Below are positions 32,675 through 40,966 of a stretch of DNA of 64,000 nucleotides, piece by piece. The notes below the pieces were generated by a model. The model saw nothing but the letters and a program-made list of their open reading frames with translations. It was not told the origin of the DNA and made no database searches. Source of the stretch: Nonomuraea rhodomycinica (GTDB lineage Bacteria > Actinomycetota > Actinomycetes > Streptosporangiales > Streptosporangiaceae); the NCBI RefSeq assembly GCF_013363995.1, contig NZ_JABWGO010000006.1, forward strand, positions 413,481 to 477,480, in the 5' to 3' direction. The position numbers and the translations under genes were made by a program. Numbering within the stretch: the stretch's first letter is position 1; each line of letters starts with the position of its first letter.

Positions 32675-34798
32675 ATGGTCAAGCGGAGACGTCGGATCCT
32701 CAAGCGGTTGCTGATCGCCGGGGGTGCCGGACTCCTTCTCGCGATCGTCGCGTTCGGCATCGCGTACGCCATGACGCCGATCCCCGACAGCACCCAGAAA
32801 CAGGCCACGGCCCAGGGCTCGGTCATCTACTACCGCGACGGCAAGAGCGTCCTCGCCCGGCAGGGCGTGGACCGCCGCCTCGTCGAGCTGGCCCAGGTGC
32901 CCCAGCACGTGCGCGACGCGGTCATCGCGGCCGAGAACCGCTCCTTCTACGAGGACGCCGGCGTCTCGGTCAAGGGCACCGGCCGCGCCCTGTGGTCCAC
33001 GCTCACCGGCCAGCAGCTCCAGGGCGGCTCCACCATCACCCAGCAGCTCGTGCGCAACTACTACAGCGGGCTCAGCCAGGAACGCTCCATCACCCGCAAG
33101 ATCAAAGAGATCATGATCTCGATCAAGGTGGACCAGTCCAAGCCCAAGGACTGGGTGCTGGAGCAGTACCTCAACACCATCTACTTCGGCCGCGGCGCCA
33201 ACGGCATCCAGGCGGCCGCCCAGGCGTACTTCGGCAAGGACGTCGGCAAGCTCACCGTGGCCGAGGGGGCCTACCTCGCCTCGGTGATCCAGCAGCCCAG
33301 CCGTTTCGCCGACCCCAAGGGCGCCGACCTGGAGGCCGCTCAGACCCGCTGGCGGGCCGTGATCGAGGCGATGCGCCAGACCGGCACGCTCGGCGCCCAG
33401 GAGGCGGCGGCCCAGACGTTCCCCACGCTGAAGGCGCCGAAGAAGCCGTTCGTGCTCAGGGGCCAGGCGCAGTACATGCTCGACCAGGTCACCGCCGAGC
33501 TCAACCGGCGCGGCTACAGCGACGAGGACATCAACAGCGGCGGCCTGCGGGTCGTCACCACCTTCGACAAGAAGCTCATGCAGGCCGCCGAACGGGCCGT
33601 CAAGGACACCGTGCCCGCCGCCACCCCGAAGGCCGTGCGCACCGGTCTCGCGGCCGTCGACCCGGCCACGGGCGAGATCGTCGCCTTCTACGGCGGCAAC
33701 CCCAAGCTCACCGGGTACGACAACGCCTTCTCGGCCAAGGTGCCCGCCGGCTCCACGTTCAAGGCGTACACGCTGGCCGCCGCGCTCAACAACGGCTACG
33801 ACCTGTCCACCCAGGTCAACGGCAACTCGCCGATGCGCGTGGCCTCCGACCCCACGCACCCGATCCCCAACGACGGCGGCCGCTCGTACGGCACGATCGA
33901 CCTGGTGCGGGCCGCCCAGAACTCCGTCAACACGGCGTTCGTGGACCTCGGCCAGAAGGTCGGCCTGGACAAGGTGGCCGCCACCGCCGAGGCGGCCGGC
34001 ATCCCCGCCGCGCAGCTCCAGCCGCACCAGGCCGCGGCCACGTTCCCGCTGGGCGTCGCCTCGGTGAGCGCCGTGCAGAACGCGTCGGGCTTCTCCACCT
34101 TCGCCAACAAGGGCGTCCACGTGGAGGCGCACGTGGTCAAGTCCGTCACCGACGGCAAGGGCGTCAAGAACGTCGTCAAGCCCGCGTCCCGGCAGGTGAT
34201 CGGCGAGCAGGCCGCCGCCGACACCACCTACGCCCTCCAGCAGGTCGTCAAGTACGGCACCGGCACCGGGGCCCGGCTCGACGACCGCCCGGTCGCCGGC
34301 AAGACGGGCACCACCGACGAGTCGAAGTCGGTCTGGTTCAACGGCTTCACGCCGCAGCTCGCGGTCGCCGTCGACATGTTCCGCTCCGACAACAAGACGG
34401 TCACCATCCCCGGGTACGGCGTGCAGTTCGGCGGGCAGCTCCCGGCGCAGGTGTGGCGGGCGTTCATGACCGAGGCCATGCGCGGCAAGCCCGTCGAGGA
34501 GTTCCCGGAGCCGTCCGACTACGGCTACCGCGACCCCTACACCTCGCCGTACGCCGACCCGTACGGGCAGCGCGACCCGCGCGTCCCCGACGACAACGGG
34601 GACTCGCCCGCCCCCCAGCCGAGCGGGCCCCCCGAGACCACGCAGCCCGAGTTCACCGAGCCGCCGCAGACGCGGCGGCCGGACGAGCAGGGCCCGCCGG
34701 ACCTGCCGGACGACGGCGGCGGCTTCACCCAGGAGCCGCAGACCCCCGACGGGCCGCCCGACGACCAGGGCGGCCCCGCGAGGACCCCCTTCGGCTAG
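32675..34798 (+). CDS. Class A penicillin-binding protein (transglycosylase/transpeptidase)
   Basis: 707 residues, peptidoglycan polymerisation and cross-linking. Short basic cytoplasmic tail, a transmembrane anchor (LLIAGGAGLLLAIVAFGIAYAM), then GT51 motifs AENRSFYEDAGV (catalytic Glu near residue 86) and GGSTITQQLVRN. The transpeptidase has AGSTFKAY (SxxK, near 360), SVN (SxN) and KTGTTDE (KTG, near 543). The last 90 residues are Pro/Gln/Asp-rich and disordered. ATG 32675 chosen; a GTG at 32657 and the frame back to 32624 are alternatives. Similar to mycobacterial PonA-type enzymes. Confidence 0.93.
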   Translation: MVKRRRRILKRLLIAGGAGLLLAIVAFGIAYAMTPIPDSTQKQATAQGSVIYYRDGKSVLARQGVDRRLVELAQVPQHVRDAVIAAENRSFYEDAGVSVKGTGRALWSTLTGQQLQGGSTITQQLVRNYYSGLSQERSITRKIKEIMISIKVDQSKPKDWVLEQYLNTIYFGRGANGIQAAAQAYFGKDVGKLTVAEGAYLASVIQQPSRFADPKGADLEAAQTRWRAVIEAMRQTGTLGAQEAAAQTFPTLKAPKKPFVLRGQAQYMLDQVTAELNRRGYSDEDINSGGLRVVTTFDKKLMQAAERAVKDTVPAATPKAVRTGLAAVDPATGEIVAFYGGNPKLTGYDNAFSAKVPAGSTFKAYTLAAALNNGYDLSTQVNGNSPMRVASDPTHPIPNDGGRSYGTIDLVRAAQNSVNTAFVDLGQKVGLDKVAATAEAAGIPAAQLQPHQAAATFPLGVASVSAVQNASGFSTFANKGVHVEAHVVKSVTDGKGVKNVVKPASRQVIGEQAAADTTYALQQVVKYGTGTGARLDDRPVAGKTGTTDESKSVWFNGFTPQLAVAVDMFRSDNKTVTIPGYGVQFGGQLPAQVWRAFMTEAMRGKPVEEFPEPSDYGYRDPYTSPYADPYGQRDPRVPDDNGDSPAPQPSGPPETTQPEFTEPPQTRRPDEQGPPDLPDDGGGFTQEPQTPDGPPDDQGGPARTPFG

Positions 34799-34873
34799 CC
34801 GGCGGCCTCGAGGCCATCCCGCGGCCGACCGGCGGCCCTGAGGTCTCCTTCGCACAGGCCTGCGGCCCCGGGG

Positions 34874-36844
34874 TCAGCTTCCGGACAGCTCGCGGCGCAG
34901 CTCCTCGGGGGTGGTGACCGGCATGCGGCAGGTGAACCCCCGGCACACGTACGCCGCGGGCGCCCCGCCCACGAGCCCGCGCCCCTCCAGCAGGGCGGGG
35001 CCGTCCTGCGCGGCGTCGGCCCCGGGGCTCCCCAGGGCCACGACGAGGCCGGGCGCGTCCGCCAGCAGCGCCTCGTGGTGCAGCGCCCGCGTGCGCGCGT
35101 CGTCCGGCGGCCCCACGACCGCCACCTCCACCGGCCCGTCCAGCGCCGCCCGGGCCACCGCGAGCCCCCAACCGGCGAAGCGCGCGTGCGCGCCGGCCAG
35201 CACCGACACGGTGCCGAGCGCCGCGTGCGCGGCCTCCCTGTGCCGCTCCGACCCGGTCAGCGCCGCGTACGACAGCAGCGCCCCCGCGGCGGCGTACTGC
35301 CCCGACGGCGTGGCGTTGTCCGTGGGGTCCTGGGGTCGCTGGAACAGCCGCTCGGCGTCGTCGGCGGTGTCGAAGAACCCGCCGGTCCCGTCGGCGAAGC
35401 GGGCCAGCACGGCGTCGAGCAGTGTGCCGGCCGCCCGGAACCAGCGGGTGTCGCCGGTGACGCCGTGCAGCGCGATCAGACCCTCGGCGACGTTCGCGTA
35501 GTCCTCCAGCACCCCCGCGTTCGTCCCGGCCCGGCCGTCGCGCGAGGTGCGCAGCAGCCTGCCGTCGCGCAGGTGGACGCGGTCGAGCAGCGTGGCCGCG
35601 CCCACCGCGGCCTCGACCAGGTCGGGCCGGTCGAACACCGCGCCGGTCTCGGCCAGCGCCGCGACGGCCAGGCCGTTCCAGGAGGCCACGACCTTGTCGT
35701 CGCGCCCGGGGCGCACCCGTCTCTCCCGGGCGGCGAGCAGCCGGGCGCGCACGGACGCGAGGCGCTCGGCGTCGTCCGGGTCCTCCAGGAGCTGGAGCAC
35801 CGACGTGCCGTGCTCGAACGTGCCGGTGACGGAGAAGACCCGGGCCGCCCAGGCGCCGTCGTCCGCGCCGAGCACCTCGGCGAGCTGCTCCGGCGTCCAG
35901 ACGTAGAACCTGCCCTCCTCGCCCTCGCTGTCGGCGTCGAGCGCCGAGGCGAAGCCGCCCTCGGGCGTGCGCATCTCCCGCAGCAGCCACTCGGCGGTCT
36001 CCAGCGCGACCCGCCGGGCCTGCTCGCCCCCGCCGGCCTTCCACCAGTGGGTGTAGACCCGCAGGAGCAGGGCGTTGTCGTAGAGCATCTTCTCGAAGTG
36101 CGGCACGACCCACCGCGCGTCCACGCTGTAGCGGGCGAACCCCCCGCCGAGCTGGTCGTAGATGCCGCCCCGCGCCATCGCGTCGAGCGTCTTGCCGCTC
36201 ATCCCCCGCTCGCCCGAACGCAGCAGGAACTCCAGCACCATCGACGGCGGGAACTTGGGCGCCCCGCCGAAGCCGCCGTGCGCCGGGTCGAACGAGGCCC
36301 GCAGGTCGTCCATGGCCCGCTCCAGCGTCTCGGCCGTGGGCAGCGGCCCGCTGGGCAGCGTCGTCTGCGAGGTGAGCGCCGAGACCACCTGGGAGCCCTG
36401 CCGCAGCACCGCTTCGCGCTTGCCGGTCCACGCCTCGTGCACGGCCGCCAGCAGCCGCTGGAAGTCGCGCCGCGGGAAGTACGTGCCGCAGTAGAACGGA
36501 TGGCCGTCAGGGGTGGCGAACACGGTCATGGGCCAGCCGCCCTGGCCCGTCATGGCCTGGGTGGCGCCCATGTAGACGGCGTCGACGTCGGGCCGCTCCT
36601 CGCGGTCCACCTTGACGTTGACGAAGTTCGCGTTCATCAGCCGGGCCGTCTCGGCGTCCTCGAAACTCTCGTGCGCCATGACATGGCACCAGTGGCACGC
36701 CGAGTAACCGACGCTGACCAGCAGCGGCACGTCACGCCGCCGCGCCTCGGCGAACGCCTCCTCGCCCCACGGATGCCAGTCGACCGGATTGTCCGCGTGC
36801 TGGAGCAGGTACGGGCTCGTCGAGTCCTTCAAGCGGTTCATCAT
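34874..36844 (-). CDS. DUF255 thioredoxin-domain protein (YyaL/SSP411 family)
   Basis: 656 residues. The N-terminal thioredoxin-like domain begins MNRLKDSTSPYLLQHADNPVDW and has the family CHWC motif at 50-53 (SACHWCHVMAHESFED). GGWPMTVFATPDG and GTYFP follow, then a long (alpha/alpha)6-barrel part resembling N-acylglucosamine epimerases (DQLGGGFARYSVDARW, PHFEKMLYDNALL). Family function is unsettled. It is the counterpart of M. tuberculosis Rv1084 next to mca (memory). ATG 36844 or 36841. Confidence 0.9.
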   Translation of the reverse strand: MMNRLKDSTSPYLLQHADNPVDWHPWGEEAFAEARRRDVPLLVSVGYSACHWCHVMAHESFEDAETARLMNANFVNVKVDREERPDVDAVYMGATQAMTGQGGWPMTVFATPDGHPFYCGTYFPRRDFQRLLAAVHEAWTGKREAVLRQGSQVVSALTSQTTLPSGPLPTAETLERAMDDLRASFDPAHGGFGGAPKFPPSMVLEFLLRSGERGMSGKTLDAMARGGIYDQLGGGFARYSVDARWVVPHFEKMLYDNALLLRVYTHWWKAGGGEQARRVALETAEWLLREMRTPEGGFASALDADSEGEEGRFYVWTPEQLAEVLGADDGAWAARVFSVTGTFEHGTSVLQLLEDPDDAERLASVRARLLAARERRVRPGRDDKVVASWNGLAVAALAETGAVFDRPDLVEAAVGAATLLDRVHLRDGRLLRTSRDGRAGTNAGVLEDYANVAEGLIALHGVTGDTRWFRAAGTLLDAVLARFADGTGGFFDTADDAERLFQRPQDPTDNATPSGQYAAAGALLSYAALTGSERHREAAHAALGTVSVLAGAHARFAGWGLAVARAALDGPVEVAVVGPPDDARTRALHHEALLADAPGLVVALGSPGADAAQDGPALLEGRGLVGGAPAAYVCRGFTCRMPVTTPEELRRELSGS

Positions 36845-36945
36845 GACCTCCCCGGGGTCACCCTACGGGGCCTACCTGCCCGCGGCTCCCGGCCACATAC
36901 CGGCTTCGCGCGCGTACCCGGGCGTGGAGGCGTAGGTTACGGAGA

Positions 36946-38106
36946 GTGGACCTCGAGTACGTGCGCGCCCACGCCGGGCGCCGCGTCACGGACCTGACCC
37001 GCAGGGACGTGGCGCGGGCGCTGCTGTCCGTGCCGTCGGGCATGGCGCTGGTGGCGCTGCCCGACCTGCGGCGCGCGATGGCCGCCGCGGGCAACCCGCT
37101 GTCGCCGGTCTTCTGGGACTCCGCCAAGGAGATCCTGCTGCTCATCGAGGCGTGCGTAGCCACCGTGGGCGAGGTGCAGCGCTGGGTCGAGTCCACCGGC
37201 ACCGAGCCCATCCTGCTGACCCCGGGCTTCTTCATCTGGCCGGAGGAGGACGAGCGCGGGCCGGTGGGCGAGGAGATGTTCTCGCGGCTCGTGCGTCACC
37301 TGGAGGAGCGCGTGCGGGCCGGCGAGATCGACTCCGACGCGCTGCTGCGGGGCGACCAGCGGGCCCGGCGGGCGTACGAGGAGCTGCAGGACCGGTGGCT
37401 GAACACGCCGCTGCCCGACGGCCGGGTGCCGGGCTTCGCGGTCGCCGACGAGCAGAACGAGGAGCTGATGGCCGTCTTCGAGGAGCAGGAGGCGACGGCG
37501 CTCAGCGAGCTGCGCCGCATCGTCGCCGGCCTGCCCAGGCAGCCGGAGCTGCCGGTCGCCGACCTGGAGGGGGTCGCGGCGCGGCTGCGGGTGCTGCTCG
37601 GCCAGCCCGGCTACCCGGCCAACGTGCTGCGGGCCTGCGCCGGGTTCGAGGACCGGCCGATGCCCGACGACGACATGGAGCTGTGGCTGTCGGTGGCCGC
37701 GGGCATCGCGGGGCCCATCTCCGACTTGTCGGAGGAGGACGACACCGTCGAGGAGTTCACCGACCTGGACGGCGAGGTGAGCCACGAGGACCAGGTGCTC
37801 GCCGCCCTGTGCGAGATCCAGTACGCCGACTGGCTCGCGGCGGTCGCCGCGCTGGTCCGGCTCGGCCCGGGCGTGCTGGCCTCCCCGGAGCGGATCGCGC
37901 GGCTCATCGCCGAGTCGCCGGACATCACGACCGAGGTCGACATGAGCGACCCCGACGAGCTGCGCGGCAGCGAGCGGCTCTTCACGCCCGTGGTGACGCT
38001 GTGGGGGCAGCTGGGCATCGTGGACGCCGACGACGTGCTCACGCCCCTCGGGTGGTGGGGGCTCCCGCTGGCCCTGGAGCGGGCCTGGTCGCCGAAGGAG
38101 TACTGA
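36946..38106 (+). CDS. Conserved acidic protein of unknown function
   Basis: 386 residues, strongly acidic in the second half (SDLSEEDDTVEEFTDLDGEVSHEDQVL), largely helical, no signal peptide or transmembrane helix. Features: LTPGFFIWPEEDERGPVGEEMF near 92-114 and a short C-terminal DVLTPLGWWGLPLALERAW, a winged-helix-like ending of the type seen in plasmid-partition or helicase-associated proteins, though I cannot assign it. GTG 36946 follows GGAGA. Divergent from the DUF255 gene by 101 bases. Family not recognised. Confidence 0.7.
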   Translation: MDLEYVRAHAGRRVTDLTRRDVARALLSVPSGMALVALPDLRRAMAAAGNPLSPVFWDSAKEILLLIEACVATVGEVQRWVESTGTEPILLTPGFFIWPEEDERGPVGEEMFSRLVRHLEERVRAGEIDSDALLRGDQRARRAYEELQDRWLNTPLPDGRVPGFAVADEQNEELMAVFEEQEATALSELRRIVAGLPRQPELPVADLEGVAARLRVLLGQPGYPANVLRACAGFEDRPMPDDDMELWLSVAAGIAGPISDLSEEDDTVEEFTDLDGEVSHEDQVLAALCEIQYADWLAAVAALVRLGPGVLASPERIARLIAESPDITTEVDMSDPDELRGSERLFTPVVTLWGQLGIVDADDVLTPLGWWGLPLALERAWSPKEY

Positions 38107-38112
38107 CCGGCT

Positions 38113-38403
38113 TCAGGACCCTTCGGGGGCCAGGAGGTCCTTGTACTCGGGGTGACGCTCGATGTACTTCGCGACGTACGGGCAGAGCGGGACGACCCGC
38201 AGGCCGGTGTCGCGGCTCAGGTCGAGCGCGTGGCCGACCAGCCGGCCCGCCAGGCCCTGGCCCTCGTGCTCGGGCCGCACCTCGGTGTGGGTGAAGACGA
38301 TCTTCTGGGGCAGCAGACGGTAGTCGGCGAACCCGGCCACCTCGCCGTCCACGAGAACCTCGAACCGGCTCCGCGCCGGGTCGTCGACTACTTCGATGGC
38401 CAT
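38113..38403 (-). CDS. GCN5-related N-acetyltransferase-like (CG type)
   Basis: 96 residues matching the short Acetyltransf_CG family (yjdJ-like): RFEVLVDGEVAGFADYRLLPQKIVFTHTEVRPEHEGQGLAGRLVGHALD, where the EGQGLAGRL turn is the acetyl-CoA pyrophosphate loop, and VVPLCPYVAKYIERHPEYKDL ends it. The acceptor substrate is unknown. Its ATG immediately follows the TAG of the upstream 54-residue protein with no spacer, so it is translated by coupling. Confidence 0.85.
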   Translation of the reverse strand: MAIEVVDDPARSRFEVLVDGEVAGFADYRLLPQKIVFTHTEVRPEHEGQGLAGRLVGHALDLSRDTGLRVVPLCPYVAKYIERHPEYKDLLAPEGS

Positions 38404-38568
38404 CTACTCGGCTTTCCTGTCGTCCGTGTCGCCCTCGTGCGGGACCTTGATCTTCGACATCTGCTTGTTCATCGACTTGATGAGGAAGTACAGGGCCAGC
38501 CCGATGAGGGCGACGACGACGAAACCGAGCAGGCCCGGGCTCACGTCACCGGCTGCGAGAACTGTCAC
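38404..38568 (-). CDS. 54-residue membrane protein downstream of mca
   Basis: Short gene: GTG 38568 to TAG 38404. The product has a hydrophobic helix (PGLLGFVVVALIGLALYFLI) followed by a cytoplasmic KSMNKQMSKIKVPHEGDTDDRKAE tail. The stop codon touches the next ATG. The position right after mca matches M. tuberculosis Rv1083, also a small membrane protein (memory). A second GTG at 38544 would remove eight residues. Function unknown. Confidence 0.7.
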   Translation of the reverse strand: MTVLAAGDVSPGLLGFVVVALIGLALYFLIKSMNKQMSKIKVPHEGDTDDRKAE

Positions 38569-38618
38569 CGTTCCAGTGTGCCACCGGGGTGCCGTGGTCG
38601 GCCCAGGGGCCGGTCAGC

Positions 38619-38682
38619 GAGCAGGCGGGCTCACGGGCAGGCGGGCTCACGGGCAGGCGGGCTCACTGGCAGGCGGGCGAGA
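38619..38682. repeat. 16-bp tandem repeat across the mca stop codon
   Basis: Four copies with period 16 (38619, 38635, 38651, 38667), core GGCAGGCGGGCTCAC. Copies 2 and 3 are identical; 1 and 4 are diverged. The mca stop (38663-38665) lies in copy 3, so copies 3-4 are coding and 1-2 are not. Confidence 0.8.
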
Positions 38683-39547
38683 CCTCGTCGGCGTGGATGC
38701 CGGTGAACAGGTCGTCCTCGGGCAGGTCGGTGTCGACCAGCGAGCGGGCCAGGTGGTAGTCCTCGGTCGGCCAGATCTCCTGCTGCAGCTCGCGCGGGCA
38801 GACGAACCACCAGCTGTCGGGGTCGATCTGGGTGGCGTGCGCCTTGAGCGCCTCGTCGCGGATGTCGAAGTAGTCGCCGCACGGCACGCGGGTCGTCACC
38901 GGCCACTTGGCCGGGCGGTCCTCCCAGCGCGCGATCCAGTCGGCGTACGGGGAGCCCATGCCGCGCGAGGTCATGGCCTCGTGCAGCGCCTCGAACCGCT
39001 CCTTGGTGAAGCCCATCTGGTAGTAGAGCTTCAGCGGCTGCCACGGCTGGCCCGTGCCCGGGTAGCGGTCGGGGTCGCCCGCGGCGTCGAACGCCTCCAC
39101 CGAGACCTTGTTGGTCATGATGTGGTCGGGGTGCGGGTAGCCGCCGTCGTCGTCGTAGGTGATGATCACGTGCGGGCGGAACTCGCGCACGGCGGCGACC
39201 AGCGGCCGGGAGGCGTCCTCCAGCTTCTGCAGGGCGAAGCAGCCCTCGGGCAGCGCCTCGTCCTCGTTCTCCGGCAGGCCGGAGTCGACGAAGCCGAGGA
39301 ACTGCTGCCGCACGCCGAGGATCTCGCGCGCCCGGTCCATCTCGGCCTTGCGCACCTCGGCGATGTTGGCCACGATCTCGGGCCGGTCCATCTTCGGGTT
39401 GAGCACCGAGCCCCGCTCACCGCCCGTGAGGGTACAGACCAGCACCTCAACGCCTTCGCGGACATAGCGGGCCATCGTCGCGGCGCCCTTGCTGGACTCG
39501 TCGTCAGGGTGGGCGTGGACGGCCATCAGCCTCAGCGGTGCACTCAC
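38663..39547 (-). CDS. mca: Mycothiol S-conjugate amidase
   Basis: Zinc amidase that splits mycothiol S-conjugates of toxins and drugs into a mercapturic acid for export and GlcN-Ins for recycling. 294 residues. LmbE/PIG-L zinc motif AHPDDE at 11-16, with the third ligand in YPHPDH; CTLTGGERGS and GFVDSGLPE are typical of Mca rather than MshB. GTG 39547 (SAPLRLMAVHAHPDDESSKGA). Its presence identifies an actinobacterium. Divergent from the DUF4307 gene, a conserved arrangement. The 3' end is shaped by a 16-bp repeat. Confidence 0.95.
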   Translation of the reverse strand: MSAPLRLMAVHAHPDDESSKGAATMARYVREGVEVLVCTLTGGERGSVLNPKMDRPEIVANIAEVRKAEMDRAREILGVRQQFLGFVDSGLPENEDEALPEGCFALQKLEDASRPLVAAVREFRPHVIITYDDDGGYPHPDHIMTNKVSVEAFDAAGDPDRYPGTGQPWQPLKLYYQMGFTKERFEALHEAMTSRGMGSPYADWIARWEDRPAKWPVTTRVPCGDYFDIRDEALKAHATQIDPDSWWFVCPRELQQEIWPTEDYHLARSLVDTDLPEDDLFTGIHADEVSPACQ

Positions 39548-39681
39548 GGGCTCGATGTCTCCTCAGTCGGACCGAACAGGCGCCCAGAGAGGTTACTTTC
39601 TGCTGGGCGGTCGCGAGGGCACTGCCCCCGCGGGCGACAATTGTCTCGGATAACGCTGAGGGAGTGCAGGGAGATTCCGCC

Positions 39682-40101
39682 ATGGCCACGAGAGATGTCG
39701 GGAACGGGCCGGTTCTCGGCACGCCCGACGACTACCCGGACCGTCCCAAGCGAGGCGGCCGTCTCGTCGTGCACGTCGTCATCGGCGTGCTGGTGGCCAT
39801 CATCGCGGGCGGATGGGGCTACGTGATGTGGTCGATGACCGGCAGCACGTCCGGCGCCGTGGCGCAGGTCGTGTCGTTCACCGTGCAGCCCGGGCAGGCC
39901 GAGATCGTCTTCACCGTGGCGAAGCCGGACGACCGCGCGGCGGTCTGTCAGCTCAGGGCCCTGGACGCCGGGCATGCCGAGGTGGGCACCAAGGACGTAA
40001 GAATCGGGCCGGGAGAGGGTAGTAAGCAGCTCAAGGAGCGGCTGGACACCACCGCCGAGGCCGCTTCAGTCCACATCCAGTACTGCAATCTCATAGAATA
40101 A
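39682..40101 (+). CDS. DUF4307 membrane protein
   Basis: 139 residues: a Pro/Arg cytoplasmic head, a transmembrane helix (LVVHVVIGVLVAIIAGGWGYVMW), and an external beta-rich domain (SFTVQPGQAEIVFTVAKPDDRAAVCQLRALDAGHAEVGTKDV, then IQYCNLIE). Two cysteines probably form a disulphide. This is the DUF4307 family, found beside mca and greA across Actinobacteria (Rv1081c in M. tuberculosis, memory). ATG 39682 is preceded by GCAGGGAGA. Function unknown. Confidence 0.88.
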   Translation: MATRDVGNGPVLGTPDDYPDRPKRGGRLVVHVVIGVLVAIIAGGWGYVMWSMTGSTSGAVAQVVSFTVQPGQAEIVFTVAKPDDRAAVCQLRALDAGHAEVGTKDVRIGPGEGSKQLKERLDTTAEAASVHIQYCNLIE

Positions 40102-40205
40102 GACGTTTGGGGAAGCGTTGGCGCGGCCGGCTTGTTAGCCTTTCGCAATTCGACCGCACAGGCGTCCTCAGTGTTCCAGGGCCCCTAGGCAAGCAAGGAG
40201 AACCC

Positions 40206-40706
40206 GTGGCCGACTCTCGCGATGAGAACGTCACATGGCTGACGCAGGAGGCGTACGACCGCCTGAAGGCGGAGTACGAATATCTCTCGGGCCCAGGGCG
40301 CGTCGACATCGCCAAGAAGATCGAGGCCGCCCGCGAAGAGGGTGATCTGCGGGAGAACGGCGGCTACCACGCCGCCAAGGACGAGCAGGGCAAGATGGAG
40401 GCCCGCATCTTCCACCTCCGCCAGATCCTCGACAACGCGCAGGTGGGGGAGGCTCCCAAGACCGAGGGCATCGTCGGCCCGGGCATGACCGTGACGATCC
40501 GGTTCGTCGGCGACGACGACGAGGTGACCTTCCTGCTCGCCTCCCGCGAGGAGAGCGGCGCCCCGATCGACGTGTACTCGCCCAAGTCCCCGCTCGGGGC
40601 GGCGATCAACGGCAAGAAGATCGGCGAGAAGGCCACGTACAGCATGCCCAACGGCCGTCAGAACACGGTCGAGATCCTCGAGGCCGTGCCGTACATCGGG
40701 AACTGA
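40206..40706 (+). CDS. greA: Transcription elongation factor GreA
   Basis: 166 residues. Stimulates RNA polymerase to cleave backtracked RNA. The N-terminal coiled coil carries the acidic tip in AAREEGDLRENGGYHAAKDEQ (Asp/Glu residues that hold the catalytic Mg2+). The C-terminal FKBP-like domain ends in SPKSPLGAAINGKKIGEKATY, as in all Gre factors. GTG 40206 follows CAAGGAGAACCC. Ends in a perfect 10-bp hairpin. Confidence 0.96.
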   Translation: MADSRDENVTWLTQEAYDRLKAEYEYLSGPGRVDIAKKIEAAREEGDLRENGGYHAAKDEQGKMEARIFHLRQILDNAQVGEAPKTEGIVGPGMTVTIRFVGDDDEVTFLLASREESGAPIDVYSPKSPLGAAINGKKIGEKATYSMPNGRQNTVEILEAVPYIGN

Positions 40707-40722
40707 CTCCCGGAGAAACGCA

Positions 40723-40748
40723 CCGCCGGGCCCACGACGGCCCGGCGG
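40723..40748 (+). terminator. Terminator hairpin after greA
   Basis: Perfect 10-bp stem CCGCCGGGCC / GGCCCGGCGG, 6-base loop, 17 bases after the greA stop, followed by CGTCTTCC. Confidence 0.75.
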
Positions 40749-40966
40749 CGTCTTCCGCTGCCCTGGGGCCGCGCCGCGGCTCGGCCATCAAGCAGGACCT
40801 GAGCTACCTGCTGCGGTCCCCGGCGCCCCGGAACCCACAGGGCCATCCGCCGGGCCCGTACGGCCCGCACCCGCCCTACGGCCCACATGGCCCGCACGGC
40901 CCGTACGGCCACCCGCAGGGCCCGTACGGGCCGCCTCCGCGCCGCCGGCGTGACCACTCGCGGCTG

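Noticed and set aside
34804..34815. GGCCTCGAGGCC palindrome after the PBP gene
   Set aside because: No loop-forming room or flanking T-run; likely chance in GC-rich sequence.
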